Assembly (NCBI RefSeq): GCF_003573695.1
Contig: NC_039362.1
Span: 111,207,120 to 111,271,119, forward strand
Direction of reading: 5' to 3'
DNA: 64,000 bases
From: Papaver somniferum
Lineage: Eukaryota; Streptophyta; Magnoliopsida; Ranunculales; Papaveraceae
The position numbers and the translations under genes were made by a program. Positions 33,450 through 45,433 of the stretch are shown in pieces (position 1 is the stretch's first letter; each line of letters opens with the position of its first letter). The notes under the pieces were generated by a model, which saw nothing but the letters and a program-made list of their open reading frames with translations, had not been told where the DNA came from and made no database searches.

Positions 33450-35908
33450 TGAAAAAGCGGGGGTCTAACAACCACACCCAATATTTCGATTAGCAATCTG
33501 TATGGACTAACTCGAATATACTTTTAAGAGAATCAACTAGACAGTCAGACTCAATATTATTAAAAAGTATATCAAGGAGTTAATATATCTCTCACTTGAT
33601 TTGATCTTTACTCAAGCAAATAAGAATTTGCGAGTATTTATCAAATACAAGGATAATAAACTTGGATGGTACCAAACACCAATATCCAAGGATCAATCAA
33701 TTTCCAATCAACAACCAAAGGTTGGATTTCATAATTGATCGATACAACGCACAACCTGTGATATTTCAAATAACAAAATATAATGCGGAATAGAAATAAC
33801 ACAGACACCAGAAGTTTTGTTAACGAGGAAACCGCAAATGCAGAAAAACCCCGGGATCTAGTCCAGATTGAACACCACACTGTATTAAGCCGCTACAGAC
33901 ACTAGCCTACTACAAATTAACTTCGGTCTGGACTGTAGTTGGACCCTAATCAATATCACACTGATTCAAGGTGTAGTTGCGCTCCTTACGTCTCTGATCC
34001 CAGCAGGATACTACGCACTTGATTCCCTTAGTTGATCTCACCCACAACCAAGAGTTGCTGCGACCAAAAGTCGAAGACTTTAATAAACAAATCTGTATCA
34101 CACAGAAAAGTCTACGATAATAGATAAATCTGTCTCCCACAGATAAACCTACAAGTTTGTTCCATCTTTTGATAGAAATCAAGGTGAACAGGAACCAATC
34201 GATAAAGCAGACTTATACTCCCGAAGAACAACCTAGTATTGTCAATCACCTCACAAATCGTATGGTAGCGAAACTAGATATTGTGGAATCACAAACGATG
34301 AGACGAAGATGTTTGTGATTTCTTTTTATCTTGCCCTATCGGAGATATAATCTCAAGTCAATTATTTAATTGAACTCGTACGATAGAAAATGGCAAGATC
34401 AGATCGCTCAACTACAAGAGAAGTAGTTTCGTCTGGCTTCACAATCCCAATGAAGTCATTAAGTCGTTAACCGACAAGGTCTCGAGAAGAAACCTACGGT
34501 TAAAGGAGAATCGACTCTAGCAAAACCAACTAGTATCACAGAGGAGGTGTGGGGATTAGTTTTTACAGTTGCTAGACGTCTCCCTTATATAGTTTTCAAA
34601 TCAGGGTTTGCAATCTAAGTTACCTTGGTAACAAAGCATTCAATATTCACTGTTAGATGAAAAACCTGACTTATCCAAGCTAATATCTTTCAACCGTTAG
34701 ATCGAAACTTAGCTTCTCTCACACACAAATGAAATGTATTCATTTAGGATTGAGTAACCGTACCTAAACGTGTACATTGGGTTGGTTCACAAATATTTAA
34801 CCAATGGTTAGCCATATGATCACTTTCATAATAACCGTATTCATCTTTTTCATAACTAGTTCAAATGACTCTTAAGAACTAGTTCAAGAGTTGTTCAATT
34901 TCTTAGGTCTTTATTCATAAACTCAATTGAAACAAAATCGGTTTGATTCACTTGAATCAGTTCATGAACAATATATCCACGGTTTGCAAAGATTGCATTC
35001 CTTATTGATTTATTGTTTAAGTTCATTAACTTCCGATTTGAGAAATATAACCAGCTTAGGTACGCGTACGGGTACGTGTTTTATAGCTACCGGACTTGAG
35101 TTTGGAAACTCAACAGAAATTTTCGGTTTGAAAACTTCCGTGGGTACGCGTACGAGTACGCATACCTAGGTGACTGGTTTTCAGTTTGCAAACTTCACAA
35201 ACTACATCAGAAATTTTCGGTATGAAAACTTCCGCCAGTACGCGTACCTAACCTGTCTCCTTCACCAATACCGCATGCACACATATGCACGCACTTGGTT
35301 TCCGGCACATGGATTTATACACTAATGTGCGAACACACTATATATGCTTATATCCATAGTTGGTTACGTAATCTTAACTCCACATTTCAATCATTGAAAC
35401 ATTCTTCTATAATGTTATAATAGTCGTTAGACAAAAAGAATGGACTATCGTCATCAAAGCTATTTTCAAGATTGAAACGTCATCATGACTTTCGTCACGG
35501 GTAAAGATGAAAATGAATAAAGCAAAATCTTACCAACACATATTTCGAGAAAAAGATAGGCGAATAAACTTGGCTCGAAATAGCAAATGTGTATGTATGA
35601 AAACTATCATACTTATACGACTTTTGTCTCAAGAGTATGAGATAGAGTAGATAGACTTTTGAGTAACATATGAGTTCAAGTCTCCACATACCTTTTGGTC
35701 GGATGAAGTTTCACTGGTTCCTTGAGTAGTTCTTCGTCTTCGTAAGATAATCGCCATGGAGTCTGGAGCTCAACTATACCTAACTATCCTAGACCGAGAC
35801 TTAGTCATAAGTAAACTAGAAATCAAGCAATATAGTTTTGATCACTAACATTGACAAACATGCTTGAGATAGAAACGCATGCGACTTCGACCGAGCAATG
35901 CTCTAACA
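33450..35908 (-). repeat. C1 3' LTR
   Basis: 2459 bp. On the - strand it starts TGTTAGAGCA (35908) and ends CTTTTTCA (33450). Paired with 45434-47904. Confidence 0.9.
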
Positions 35909-35910
35909 AT

Positions 35911-35920
35911 CTCCCCCTTT
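35911..35920 (-). promoter_or_regulatory. C1 polypurine tract
   Basis: AAAGGGGGAG on the - strand, two bases before the 3' LTR. Confidence 0.8.
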
Positions 35921-36011
35921 GTCAATTTTAGTGACAAAACTATCAATACATATGGATTACAAAATAGATAAAACTTTGTAGCTTCTCGTCCTCATGCTTG
36001 ATTTCCTTGGT

Positions 36012-36016
36012 GGTTC
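36012..36016 (+). repeat. R1 target site duplication, left
   Basis: GGTTC, identical to 41924-41928 and immediately flanking the R1 LTR ends. Confidence 0.95.
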
Positions 36017-37104
36017 TGATGAGTGCCAAATATTGTATATATTTATCTCTTTTTGTTGGCATTTTAACTCATCTTTTATGCATTAATTCTACATTTTATC
36101 CCATATTCTGTATTTTCATTGTTTTCAAGAATAAATATTTTTATTAATTAATTTTGCATTTTTAGGTAATAAATAAAGTTCGGATGAGTCGCGGAGCGAA
36201 AAGAGCAGAAAAGTAGTGAAAAGCCGGGAGAAATCACGCAAGGAAGCCGCGAAGAATGGTGCGCACAACCTCATTTTCTACACACAAAAGCGCCTCCGTT
36301 CTCAGCCGTCAGATCAGTTCCCAGAAGCATCCGATGGTCGCTCCTTCATAGAGCATCAAAATCTGAAGTCTCTGCCAAGCACCACAGCGCTGAAATTCCA
36401 AGCCTTCAGATTAGATGGTAGTTGAATCCAACGGTCGCTCCCTTTCTGTTCATCAACGTTTGATATCTCCGCCTTACACTACAGTACCTAACCCCATCAA
36501 GTACCGTTCATTTTGTTGTATCATATAATCCAACGGTCGATCATCTCTTGCCTCCGCATCACCGTCCGATCTACCTACCAGCTTCGCATCCAATGACTCA
36601 GCGTCGCAGAACATCAAATTTGATGAAGCCGCCTCACACCCTAGTGACCGAGCACCATCCACCTAACCAAACAACCCCTTCTCCCAACCAGTCGACCTTC
36701 TCCTCCACCCACCCCTCTGCAGAACCATCTCCCTGCAACCATGTCCTGCCACTCCACTTCTCCTACCAAGCCAAGTTCAGTTGTTTAACCCATAGCCCAG
36801 TTCAATAGCCAAGCCCAGTACATTTCATTCCAGAAGCCCAAAGCCCAATTACTGTGAAAGACCACTTCACTGTTAGGGTGAAATTGAGCCCAAAGCTCAA
36901 TCAAAGCCCAAAGCTCAAAGGTACAAAACCCACTAAGCCCATAAGTCCATTGGTACCCAAAGCCCAACAACAATTTAGAGCCCAAATAGCTAAACACTAC
37001 AAAACACTCCCGATCTCTGTGGATCGACCCGTACTTGCACATTTGCCACTTTCGACACCGTGCACTTGCGGTTATAATTTGTAGGACCTTTTAGAAGCCT
37101 ACCA
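36017..37104 (+). repeat. R1 5' LTR
   Basis: 1088 bp, TGATGAGTGCC...AGCCTACCA. Compared by eye with 40836-41923: four substitutions, no indels. The usual terminal CA is present. AGCCCAAAGCCCA-type repeats fill its second half. Confidence 0.95.
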
Positions 37105-37110
37105 AGTTTT

Positions 37111-37128
37111 TGGCGCCGCTGCCGGGGA
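37111..37128 (+). promoter_or_regulatory. R1 primer-binding site
   Basis: TGGCGCCGCTGCCGGGGA, six bases after the LTR. This PBS is widespread among plant Gypsy elements of the Athila and TR-GAG kind. Confidence 0.85.
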
Positions 37129-37740
37129 TTGGTGCTGTGTTTTTCTTGTTGTTTTATTAGCTATTTTTGCATTTCACTTCATAGCATTTGCATCTGCATC
37201 TGCTTCACTTCATTTGCTGTTGGACCTGCTATTCTGAACCTGTTTTCCTCTGCTGGGACGCCACCAAGGAAAAGAACCAAAACCCAACTGGGTTTTTGCA
37301 ACAATATCAGAGCAGCTGGGCTGTGCTTAAAAGGTAACCCATTTAAGAGAACCCGAATTGTGGGCTTCCAATTTTTTAATTGTGGGCATGTAATATTAAA
37401 GCCAATTTTTGGGCTTCTCTTATTTTCTGTTGGGTTTGTAATAATTTATTTGTGGGCTTGTTTGTTTAATTTGTGGGCTTGTTTAAATTCTTTCATTGGA
37501 CTTGTATTTTGGACTCTGGGTTTAAACCCAGCTGAGCTTATAACTGATTGTGGACTTGCTTCCACTCAAGAGTGGACCTCGAAACCAAAGTTTTAAAAAC
37601 AAACGTCGGGCCTTAACCAACTGGGCCAAATTAAACTTTCAAAATTAAAACTTAGTGTTTCTTGGGCCGCAGCCTTCCTTCCATTTCATTAGAGGACCAA
37701 CAGTGGGCTTGCTCCCAATTTTAAAAACCAAATTTTATTT

Positions 37741-37784
<44 letters not shown>

Positions 37785-37893
37785 AAAAATTTCTTTTGCT
37801 CCCATTTTAAACCAAATTTTCTTTTCTTTATATCCCATCAAAACCAAAATTTTCCCATTTAAAACCAAATAGTGGGCTTTGTGTCATTTCAAA
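37129..37893 (+). other. R1 leader with poly(A) tract
   Basis: No gene. GTGGGCTT-rich sequence between PBS and gag, including an uninterrupted run of 37 A (37746-37782). Confidence 0.7.
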
Positions 37894-38672
37894 ATGGACC
37901 AACCTCGTGCTCTCCATGAATACATGTATCCATCAATACAAATTCCATTATCATGTATTGTATTACCTCAAACCAATAACCCTTTTAAAATAAATGCAAG
38001 CATGATACAAATACTTCCTATATTTCGAGGGTTCGATTCTGAGAACCCCTATACTCATGTAAGAGAGTTTGAACAAATTTGTCGGACTATGCAACCTGAT
38101 CATATGTCCGAAGACTCTCTGAAATTGCGTTTGTTTACATTTTCTTTAAAGGAAAGGGCCAAAACATGGTTTTACGGTTTGAGACCACAATCAATCACCA
38201 CTTGGGAACAACTCACTAATCAATTTTTCCAAAAATTTTTCCACATCATAGGACCATCGCTATTCGTCAAATATCAATTGTTTTGTCCAATTGGATGAGG
38301 AAACTGTTTTTCACTATTTTGAACGTTTTAATGATTTGTTGAGTGAATGTCCGCACCATGGAATTGAGAAGTGGAGACTTGTCGTCATCCTCTATGAGGG
38401 ACTAGACTTTAAATCTCGAACCATGGTTGATCTATGTGTAATGGTGAGTTTATTGATAAATCTGTGGATGATGCATGGAATTTTTTAGCCGAGATTGCAG
38501 AAAAACCCATCAATGGGAATCCGTTAGGGAAACAGGAACAACACCACATGATATGAGTCACCCTCATGAATTAGAGTTTTATTCTTGTAATAGCTCCGAC
38601 CTTAGGATTGAAAATTATCCTAGATTGCAAAATCCTATCATGATGATGATGATGATTATGATGTTATGTTAG
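37894..38672 (+). pseudogene. R1 gag, frameshifted
   Basis: ATG at 37894 (MDQPRALHEYMYPSI). Retrotransposon gag domain follows: PIFRGFDSENPYTHVREFEQ, LRLFTFSLKERAKTWFYGL, SITTWEQLTNQFFQKFF. The frame breaks around 38250-38290. The next frame continues the same family (DEETVFHYFERFNDLLSECP, HHGIEKWRLV, YEGLD), and further frame changes occur near 38440-38500. The sequence is of the kind found in Athila-like and TR-GAG elements. So a very young insertion carries a damaged gag, meaning it was probably copied with gag supplied in trans, or broke very recently. Confidence 0.8.
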
Positions 38673-39355
38673 AAGAACATGTCTATACTGAAAATGTTAT
38701 GGAACCTTTGGGTTCAAATACATTAGGCTTCTCTGCCCCGACCTTAATGCATGATATTTCTTCTAGTATTCCATGTGATGTTTCCCCTGATGTGCCGATA
38801 CATGAAAATAAATCTGTTGATGATGTTGATAATTCTGATTGTAATCTTGCCAATTTGATTGATGATTGTGAGCATGATGTGACATGTGTAGATGAGTTAG
38901 AAGATTTTGATTTGATTGATAATTATGCCTATTCTTCTACCTAAGTCACAATTGATGGCCTTCCACCCAACCTAGATTTGGTTTGTACCCATATTGTCAA
39001 ACCGATTTTTCTGAAAATTCCTAATCTAGGATTGGAACTGTGTGCTTCCCAAGTCCTCTTGGACTATTTTGCTTCAAAATATAACACTTTTAAAGAGCCA
39101 CAGTTGGAAATTGCATGTTTGCCCATCCCGAAAACAGTCCATTATGAGTTAGACCTTTTGAATCCTGAACCCTTAAAATTAAAAGATTTTGTGCTTAAAA
39201 GTAAACCTGTTGAACAATTTAGGTTTAGGGGTGATTCATTCGGTTTTTCACTCTCACTCCCATTTAAGTCCAATTTTAGTGTTTTGAAACTTCTTTGTCT
39301 CTACACTTTTTCTTTTGGGTTGATCCTCAACTCTTTAGATTTTAGTGTATGGTGA
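38673..39355 (+). pseudogene. R1 gag-distal acidic frames
   Basis: Two frames, 38666-38944 and 38978-39355, are separated by a TAA at 38942-38944. The first is Asp-rich (DDVDNSDCNLANLIDDCEHD); the second has VCTHIVKPIFLKIPNLGLEL and ends FSLSLPFKSNFSV. Preceded by an ATG-repeat run (38638-38665). Probably the spacer region that follows gag in this family; no protease motif is visible. Confidence 0.5.
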
Positions 39356-40110
39356 ATTTTTGTATATAATCCAGTAGATAAAATTTCTTAAAAACCCTTT
39401 TGTTCCTTTTGTATATATTTTGCTAATCCAATATGATCTCGGCTGAAATATGTTGGATTTTTGCCTTGAATAACGGAGTTTTAATTCTGCTTTCGCCGAA
39501 ATCGGGTATTCTCTCTCCTTTTACTCTACTCAGCATGTCCCTTTCCATATGTTGCATTTAATTCTTTCCATTTTTGAAACATTGAGGACAATGTTTAGTT
39601 TAGGTTTGGGGGTATAGAGTAGATGCCACTAATATGCTATAATTGAAAACGAACTCCTTTTTTTTTGAAAAAATTGAAAAATTCCAAAAAAATTGAAAAA
39701 TCAAAATTCAAAAAAATTAAAAAATTGAAAAAAATCATAAAAATGGAGCTCATTTACCTTGAAATGTTGACTCTTGTGCAAATATGTATATTAGGAGTCT
39801 TAGTCTAGATATTTAGGCACCCTGATTCTAGCACAATTCACATAGTGATAAGAAATTTGCACGCGCACGATCTACCAATACATGTATGGCCTCGATCTTC
39901 AAGGTGTTGGATAGGAAGTTACGATTGCCAATCACTTTAGAATACTGAACGAAACTTGACTAGCTTGTTCTTTGGTTGGTTGGGATAGAAGGTGGAGGTT
40001 ACATTAAGAAAACAACCATCGAATTTAACTGGGTGCATCAAAAAGGGCTACCTCTTGCAAAGTGTCATGTAATCTTTTGTTTCCTTTTGTATATGTATCA
40101 AAAGTGTTTC

Positions 40111-40151
<41 letters not shown>

Positions 40152-40835
40152 GATGTATATATTCAGAAAAAAAAAAAAAAAAAAAAAAAAAATATCAGAA
40201 AAAAAAAAAAAAAATCAAGTATATCAATTCCATCATCTCTTGTTCCAAAAATAAAAGAGAGAGTAGTCAATGTAAATAAGAGTCATGTAAAGAGTATCTT
40301 TTGTTGTTTCGTTGTAATAAGCAAGGAGGGTGTATGCCATTGATGTACAACGCGAGTAATTGTGAAATACCTCCAACTCATTCACAATTCTCGTAAAGTC
40401 CGGACAGCTAGCTAGATTTCGACCTCAGTTCTTAGCCTGAGAAACTATCTCTTGGTGATTAGTAGTCATAACTTCAGATCTTTCTTTACACATGTGTAGA
40501 TACACTTTACACTCTTATCACATGTCTTTTTTGTTATCAGTGCTAGGATTGTGCCTTCGATAGCTAGATTGACATCTCCATTTTGCTGTGAGCTTAACTG
40601 TTTTGCACATGTCACATTTGATGGAATCTGAGCTTATATTTTGTCCTTAGGTTTTGTAGGCACACCTCTGGTAAACCTTCACGAGACTTCAACTCGTCCA
40701 CTAGGGACACTTAGTGGTTTAAAAGGCTTAGTGCATACGCTAAATGCATTCGAGAGACCAGCGACAGTGGTATAGTTAGGATTTCCTTAGTTTTGTTTTA
40801 CTTGAGGACAAGTAAAATTCAGGTTTGGGGGTATT
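39356..40835 (+). other. R1 3' noncoding region with A-rich tracts and two PPT-like motifs
   Basis: No gene. A-runs at 40116-40150, 40167-40192 and 40199-40214, plus an A-rich stretch 39654-39738. The block TTGAGGACAA...AGGTTTGGGGGTAT occurs twice: at 39583-39615, internal, and at 40803-40835, directly before the 3' LTR, where it is the PPT. Confidence 0.75.
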
Positions 40836-41923
40836 TGATGAGTGCCAAATATTGTATATATTTATCCCTTTTTGTTGGCATTTTAACTCATCTTTTATGC
40901 ATTAATTCTACATTTTATCCCATATTCTGTATTTTCATTGTTTTCAAGAATAAATATTTTTATTAATTAATTTTGCATTTTTAGGTAATAAATAAAGTTC
41001 GGATGAGTCGCGGAGCGAAAAGAGCAGAAAAGTAGTGAAAAGCCGGGAGAAATCACGCAAGGAAGCCGCGAAGAATGGTGCGCACAACCTCATTTTCTAC
41101 ACACAAAAGCGCCTCCGTTCTCAGCCGTCAGATCAGTTCCCAGAAGCATCCGATGGTCGCTCCTTCATAGAGCATCAAAATCTGAAGTCTCTGCCAAGCA
41201 CCACAGCGCTGAAATTCCAAGCCTTCAGATTAGATGGTAGTTGAATCCAACGGTCGCTCCCTTTCTGTTCATCAACGTTTGATATCTCCGCCTTACACTA
41301 CAGTACCTAACCCCATCAAGTACAGTTCATTTTGTTGTATCATATAATCCAACGGTCGATCATCGCTTGCCTCCGCATCACCGTCCGATCTACCTACCAG
41401 CTTCGCATCCAATGACTCAGCGTCGCAGAACATCAAATTTGATGAAGCCGCCTCACACCCTAGTGACCGAGCACCATCCACCTAACCAAACAACCCCTTC
41501 TCCCAACCAGTCGACCTTCTCCTCCACCCACCCCTCTGCAGAACCATCTCCCTGCAACCATGTCCTGCCACTCCACTTCTCCTGCCAAGCCAAGTTCAGT
41601 TGTTTAACCCATAGCCCAGTTCAATAGCCAAGCCCAGTACATTTCATTCCAGAAGCCCAAAGCCCAATTACTGTGAAAGACCACTTCACTGTTAGGGTGA
41701 AATTGAGCCCAAAGCTCAATCAAAGCCCAAAGCTCAAAGGTACAAAACCCACTAAGCCCATAAGTCCATTGGTACCCAAAGCCCAACAACAATTTAGAGC
41801 CCAAATAGCTAAACACTACAAAACACTCCCGATCTCTGTGGATCGACCCGTACTTGCACATTTGCCACTTTCGACACCGTGCACTTGCGGTTATAATTTG
41901 TAGGACCTTTTAGAAGCCTACCA
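40836..41923 (+). repeat. R1 3' LTR
   Basis: 1088 bp, the near-identical partner of 36017-37104. Confidence 0.95.
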
Positions 41924-41928
41924 GGTTC
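41924..41928 (+). repeat. R1 target site duplication, right
   Basis: GGTTC, matching 36012-36016. Confidence 0.95.
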
Positions 41929-43335
41929 AACATTACTCGAAAACTTCGTCTTTTCCAAGTACTCCCATAATTCCATAGATGTTCAATTCAGCATCACAGT
42001 TGTTGAAGTTTCGTAGCCATAAAAATAAGAAAACAAAAGCTCTGGATCATTGTTATACAGTGTCATAGTATTATTACATAGCATCAAAGTTCTTATATCA
42101 CAACTTCGACAACAGTACTATGATGATATGTATCACTCCCCCTTAGTCAATACTTTCCTCTCAACGTGAAACCACTTCCCCTTACATAATGACCCTTAAG
42201 ACACATAAATCATATATATTTGTAGTGTGAACTACATATTAATTCTCCCCTTTTTTGTCAATAAAATTTGCAAAGGTACGAAAACGGGATCCTAATGAAA
42301 TTTCCACGAAGACGCTTCAATACCAAAGAAAAGTAAATATCAACTTATGTAGATGCAATCATAAAGTCGAAGCTAAATGCATTCATCAAGGAGTTTATAA
42401 AGATACAAGATAACCCCTAAATAATTCCACAACCGCACTCCCCACAAAGATATGGAAATTAAGCGCAAGTTCAAAAGAACTCTCCCCCATTTGATGTCAT
42501 TCCCGAGAGAACAACAAGAGCGACCTTACTTTTACAAGAAATGAAGGAGTTTATTGGACACCAAAAACCATAATGAAATGATTTTCTATATCCAAAATTC
42601 TCAATTAAACTAACCACAAGTAAACCATGATTAATTTAATCGGAATACTCAATCAAATTAAACACAAAAGTAATCAATTTAATTGAACATGCTCGATATA
42701 AGAGAACTTACGGAGCTACGACTATGTTAACCATAAAGGAATGATCAACCCAATCGTTTTATGCTCAACACAAGAGAACCTTATGGAGCATTGCAGTATA
42801 CACATAAAATATGGATCAGGGAAAGATCAATATTGCGGCATATACAAAGATTCATTCTATTTTCATCACTATTTGCATAACGACTTATAATAGACATAAT
42901 CTTTGTTAACAAAAGATTTTAACCTATCTTTCATCAGAAATTGACATAATAGGCTTAACTTTTGTTTGTCAAAAGTTCATTCATTCTTGTATCAATACAT
43001 GCATATCGACATATAAACGAGATAACTTTTGACAACATATGGGACACTAATAGTTCACGGACGCAAACACACATATCCCATAACACATTGCAATATATAA
43101 AACCATAAAGATTAATACTGCAAAAATCATCTTCCAAACCAAACTTTTAGAATTTAAACAAATAAATCTAAAAACATGAAGATGAAAACGTTGGACATAG
43201 CTATGTGTACTCACAATAATGGCTATTCCAAACCCTAGTTATCCTTCTTAAGCAAAAACAAGAATAAAAATTCTTTTAAGAAATTTTTCTAGATAAATAA
43301 ATAAAACATCTATTAAAAACTGATCACAAGCTTAA
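41929..43335 (-). other. C1 3' noncoding region (right of R1)
   Basis: Homologous to 240-1650 and 25500-26770. Contains PPT-like CTCCCCC tracts near 42137-42145, 42176-42182, 42244-42250 and 42481-42488. No gene. Confidence 0.75.
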
Positions 43336-43751
43336 TCAAAGTTCACGTTCTACGGCTTCGTGGGTTTCGAGGCCTTTGAGCTTGTGATTCATAATATCAA
43401 TTGCGTCTTCGGAGAAGATATCCTCATTGAGAAGTTCTTTAACTTGTGACTTTATGAGACCAAGGTCAGTAGAACCTTTTTCAACTCAATTCTAATCATA
43501 TCAAGATCCTTCATTATATCAACAAGTTGCAGTTTCGCTTCCTCAAAGTACTTAAGAAAGTCATGAACCACTTCAGCCGAAACCATATCCACATTCTCAA
43601 CATCTTGGTGTGAGTAGGCATAGTAGCATGAAGCATTAGGTGCACCTTCTTCTACAAGAGTTCTTTTCTTCCTCCCTTTTGAATCGAAACCAAAACCTTT
43701 TTCAAGAAATCCTTTTACAAAATCACCATAACGAGATGAAGAAGATGACAT
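43336..43751 (-). pseudogene. C1 accessory ORF, one frameshift
   Basis: ATG at 43751 (MSSSSSRYGDFVKGFLEKG). It reads through RKKRTLVEEGAPNASCYYAY and a helical stretch (EAKLQLVDIMKDLDMIRIEL), then a frameshift near 43465. The other frame continues with LIKSQVKELLNEDIFSED and a TGA at 43338-43336. Undamaged length would be about 138 residues. Same place as the C0 and C4 accessory ORFs, and all three end in predicted helices. Unknown family. Confidence 0.5.
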
Positions 43752-44189
43752 TCTTGATAACCCAAAATAACCTAGAGTATGCATAAGTAACTTACATAAC
43801 TCAGTAGGTCGGGTACATAAAAGGTTTCTTAGGGAAGAAATTTTTAGGGTTTCCTTAATTGACTCGTACCAGTTACACGGGAATCAGTACGAGAACAATA
43901 TCGACCCAAGACACAAGTTGTGTGTACACAACCTTGTTGAAAGTTCTTGATGTCCCAAAAAAAATGTCTCATAGAGAAGCATTTTTAGAATACAAGAGTA
44001 GCATCTTGTTTAACCAAGAAATAAAAAACATGACACAACAAATAAAAATACTTGTCCAAGTATTTTTCAAAAGATACTCATGCTAAAGACGATAAGAAGA
44101 TAGCATGAGAATCCGAAAACACTATTGACACAAGTATACCCGAACATATCTCTCAACCAGGATTTTTGTGAGAGATTTCAACCTTGTGA
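43752..44189. other. C1 stretch between accessory ORF and gag-like gene
   Basis: About 440 bp, AT-rich, no credible ORF. In a complete Sirevirus the whole pol gene would lie here. Confidence 0.5.
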
Positions 44190-45366
44190 TCAATTGGCAC
44201 TAATATGAGCTTCTAGCTCATCAAATGAGTGTTGTTTTTGGTTAAACCCCTTTCTTCTGTATTTTGGAAGAAGACTGTTATGATGTGAAAAATTATCATA
44301 AAATTTACTATCATCATAATATGATACATAGTAAGGATTTTTACCCGAAGTGTGTTGTCTAGATGGAGTACACAGTTTGTTGATGATTTCCTTATATCCC
44401 TCAATAGTCAATCTTAGGTTTTCATCCATCTGCGTATATCTACATTCTTCACTTGATAAATGATTCACATCATGATTAGTATTATCTCCATTTCTGATAG
44501 GAGAGAGAAACGAAGTTCTTCTTGTACGATAAACGTTAACAGGTCTATTATGATTTTGTGCATTTGAGGAACTCATCGAACTGACCTTCCTGGTAGGAAT
44601 CACAGGATGTATACTAGAACCAATTGGTTTAGACATACGTATGTCAGTTACACCTTTAAGAATTAGATCTAAGGTGCGTTGAAGTTGAACCAATGATTTT
44701 TTTTTCAACTTGGATTTCCCTTTTTGCATTATATGCCCTTTTGAGTCACAAAAAAGGCACACTTTCTAATCGCGGGAGTGATTAGAGATTTCAGACCTAA
44801 CATTATCGTTTGGAGATTTTTTTTCTTCCAACTGATATGTGAATCCCCTGCACATTAGTTTGACAAGGAAGGGATTCTGAAGTTACTTCTGAAACCGGGG
44901 CTTTTTCAGTTTGAATATAAGTAGATGGTATAGTAGACTTTTTTGAACATCCTTGAATGGAGAGTTTACTCAAGAGATGTTCAACATCTAAAGCATCCTT
45001 TTTAAGTTTTGCCTCAAGTAAGATACAAGTTGATCGAACTTCAGGATTTTCTTTATAAGAAGCCTTTTCACTGGAGCCACAGTCTTTTACTACACCAAGA
45101 AGAACATTGACATGTTTTCTTAATTGTTTGAATCTATCATCTTGAATTCTAACAAGGTTTAGAATTAGTTTACTCTCTCTAGTTGTTTCCTCTTGAATAA
45201 CAGAGTCAGATTCATTAGAAAAACACATATCAGTGTTAGTCTGTTTCATTTGAACACTGGGTTCATCTATAACAGAGATTGAGGGATCTTTCTCTTTGAT
45301 AGACTTATTAGAAACAAAACTTTTATTTCTGGTGACGCGTTCATCAGAGATAGTACTCTGGTCCAT
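44190..45366 (-). pseudogene. C1 gag-like gene, frameshifted, zinc knuckle damaged
   Basis: ATG at 45366, 68 bp from the LTR end (MDQSTISDERVTRNK). The first part (to 44803) is charged and helical (SKLILNLVRIQDDRFKQLRK). After a frameshift a knuckle-like motif appears, CLFCDSKGHIMQKGK, with the fourth zinc ligand replaced by Gly. The following 170 codons are Ser/Asn/His-rich with no domain I recognise. No UBN2-type gag domain and no protease. Confidence 0.6.
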
Positions 45367-45416
45367 AGATTCAGATCATTACAAACACAGACTGATAAGG
45401 TCTTTAAGCGTATTTG

Positions 45417-45431
45417 CCTGCTCTGATACCA
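45417..45431 (-). promoter_or_regulatory. C1 primer-binding site
   Basis: TGGTATCAGAGCAGG on the - strand, two bases from the 5' LTR end. Initiator tRNA-Met type. Confidence 0.9.
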
Positions 45432-45433
45432 AT

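Larger units (their letters stand above)
36017..41923 (+). mobile_element. R1: recent gag-only Gypsy element (TR-GAG type)
   Basis: 5907 bp inserted in the 3' noncoding region of C1 with a perfect GGTTC target duplication. LTRs 36017-37104 and 40836-41923 are both 1088 bp and differ at four positions. PBS TGGCGCCGCTGCCGGGGA at 37111. The only recognisable protein is a broken gag; no protease, RT or integrase. This fits terminal-repeat-with-gag elements, which are mobilised by Gypsy relatives. Confidence 0.93.

Noticed and set aside
36548..36808. Pro/His/Ser-rich ORF repeated at 41367-41627
   Set aside because: It is LTR sequence of R1; identity follows from recent insertion, and composition reflects AGCCCAAAG-type repeats.
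39976..40343. Lys-rich ORFs
   Set aside because: Translation of poly(A) tracts in the R1 3' noncoding region.
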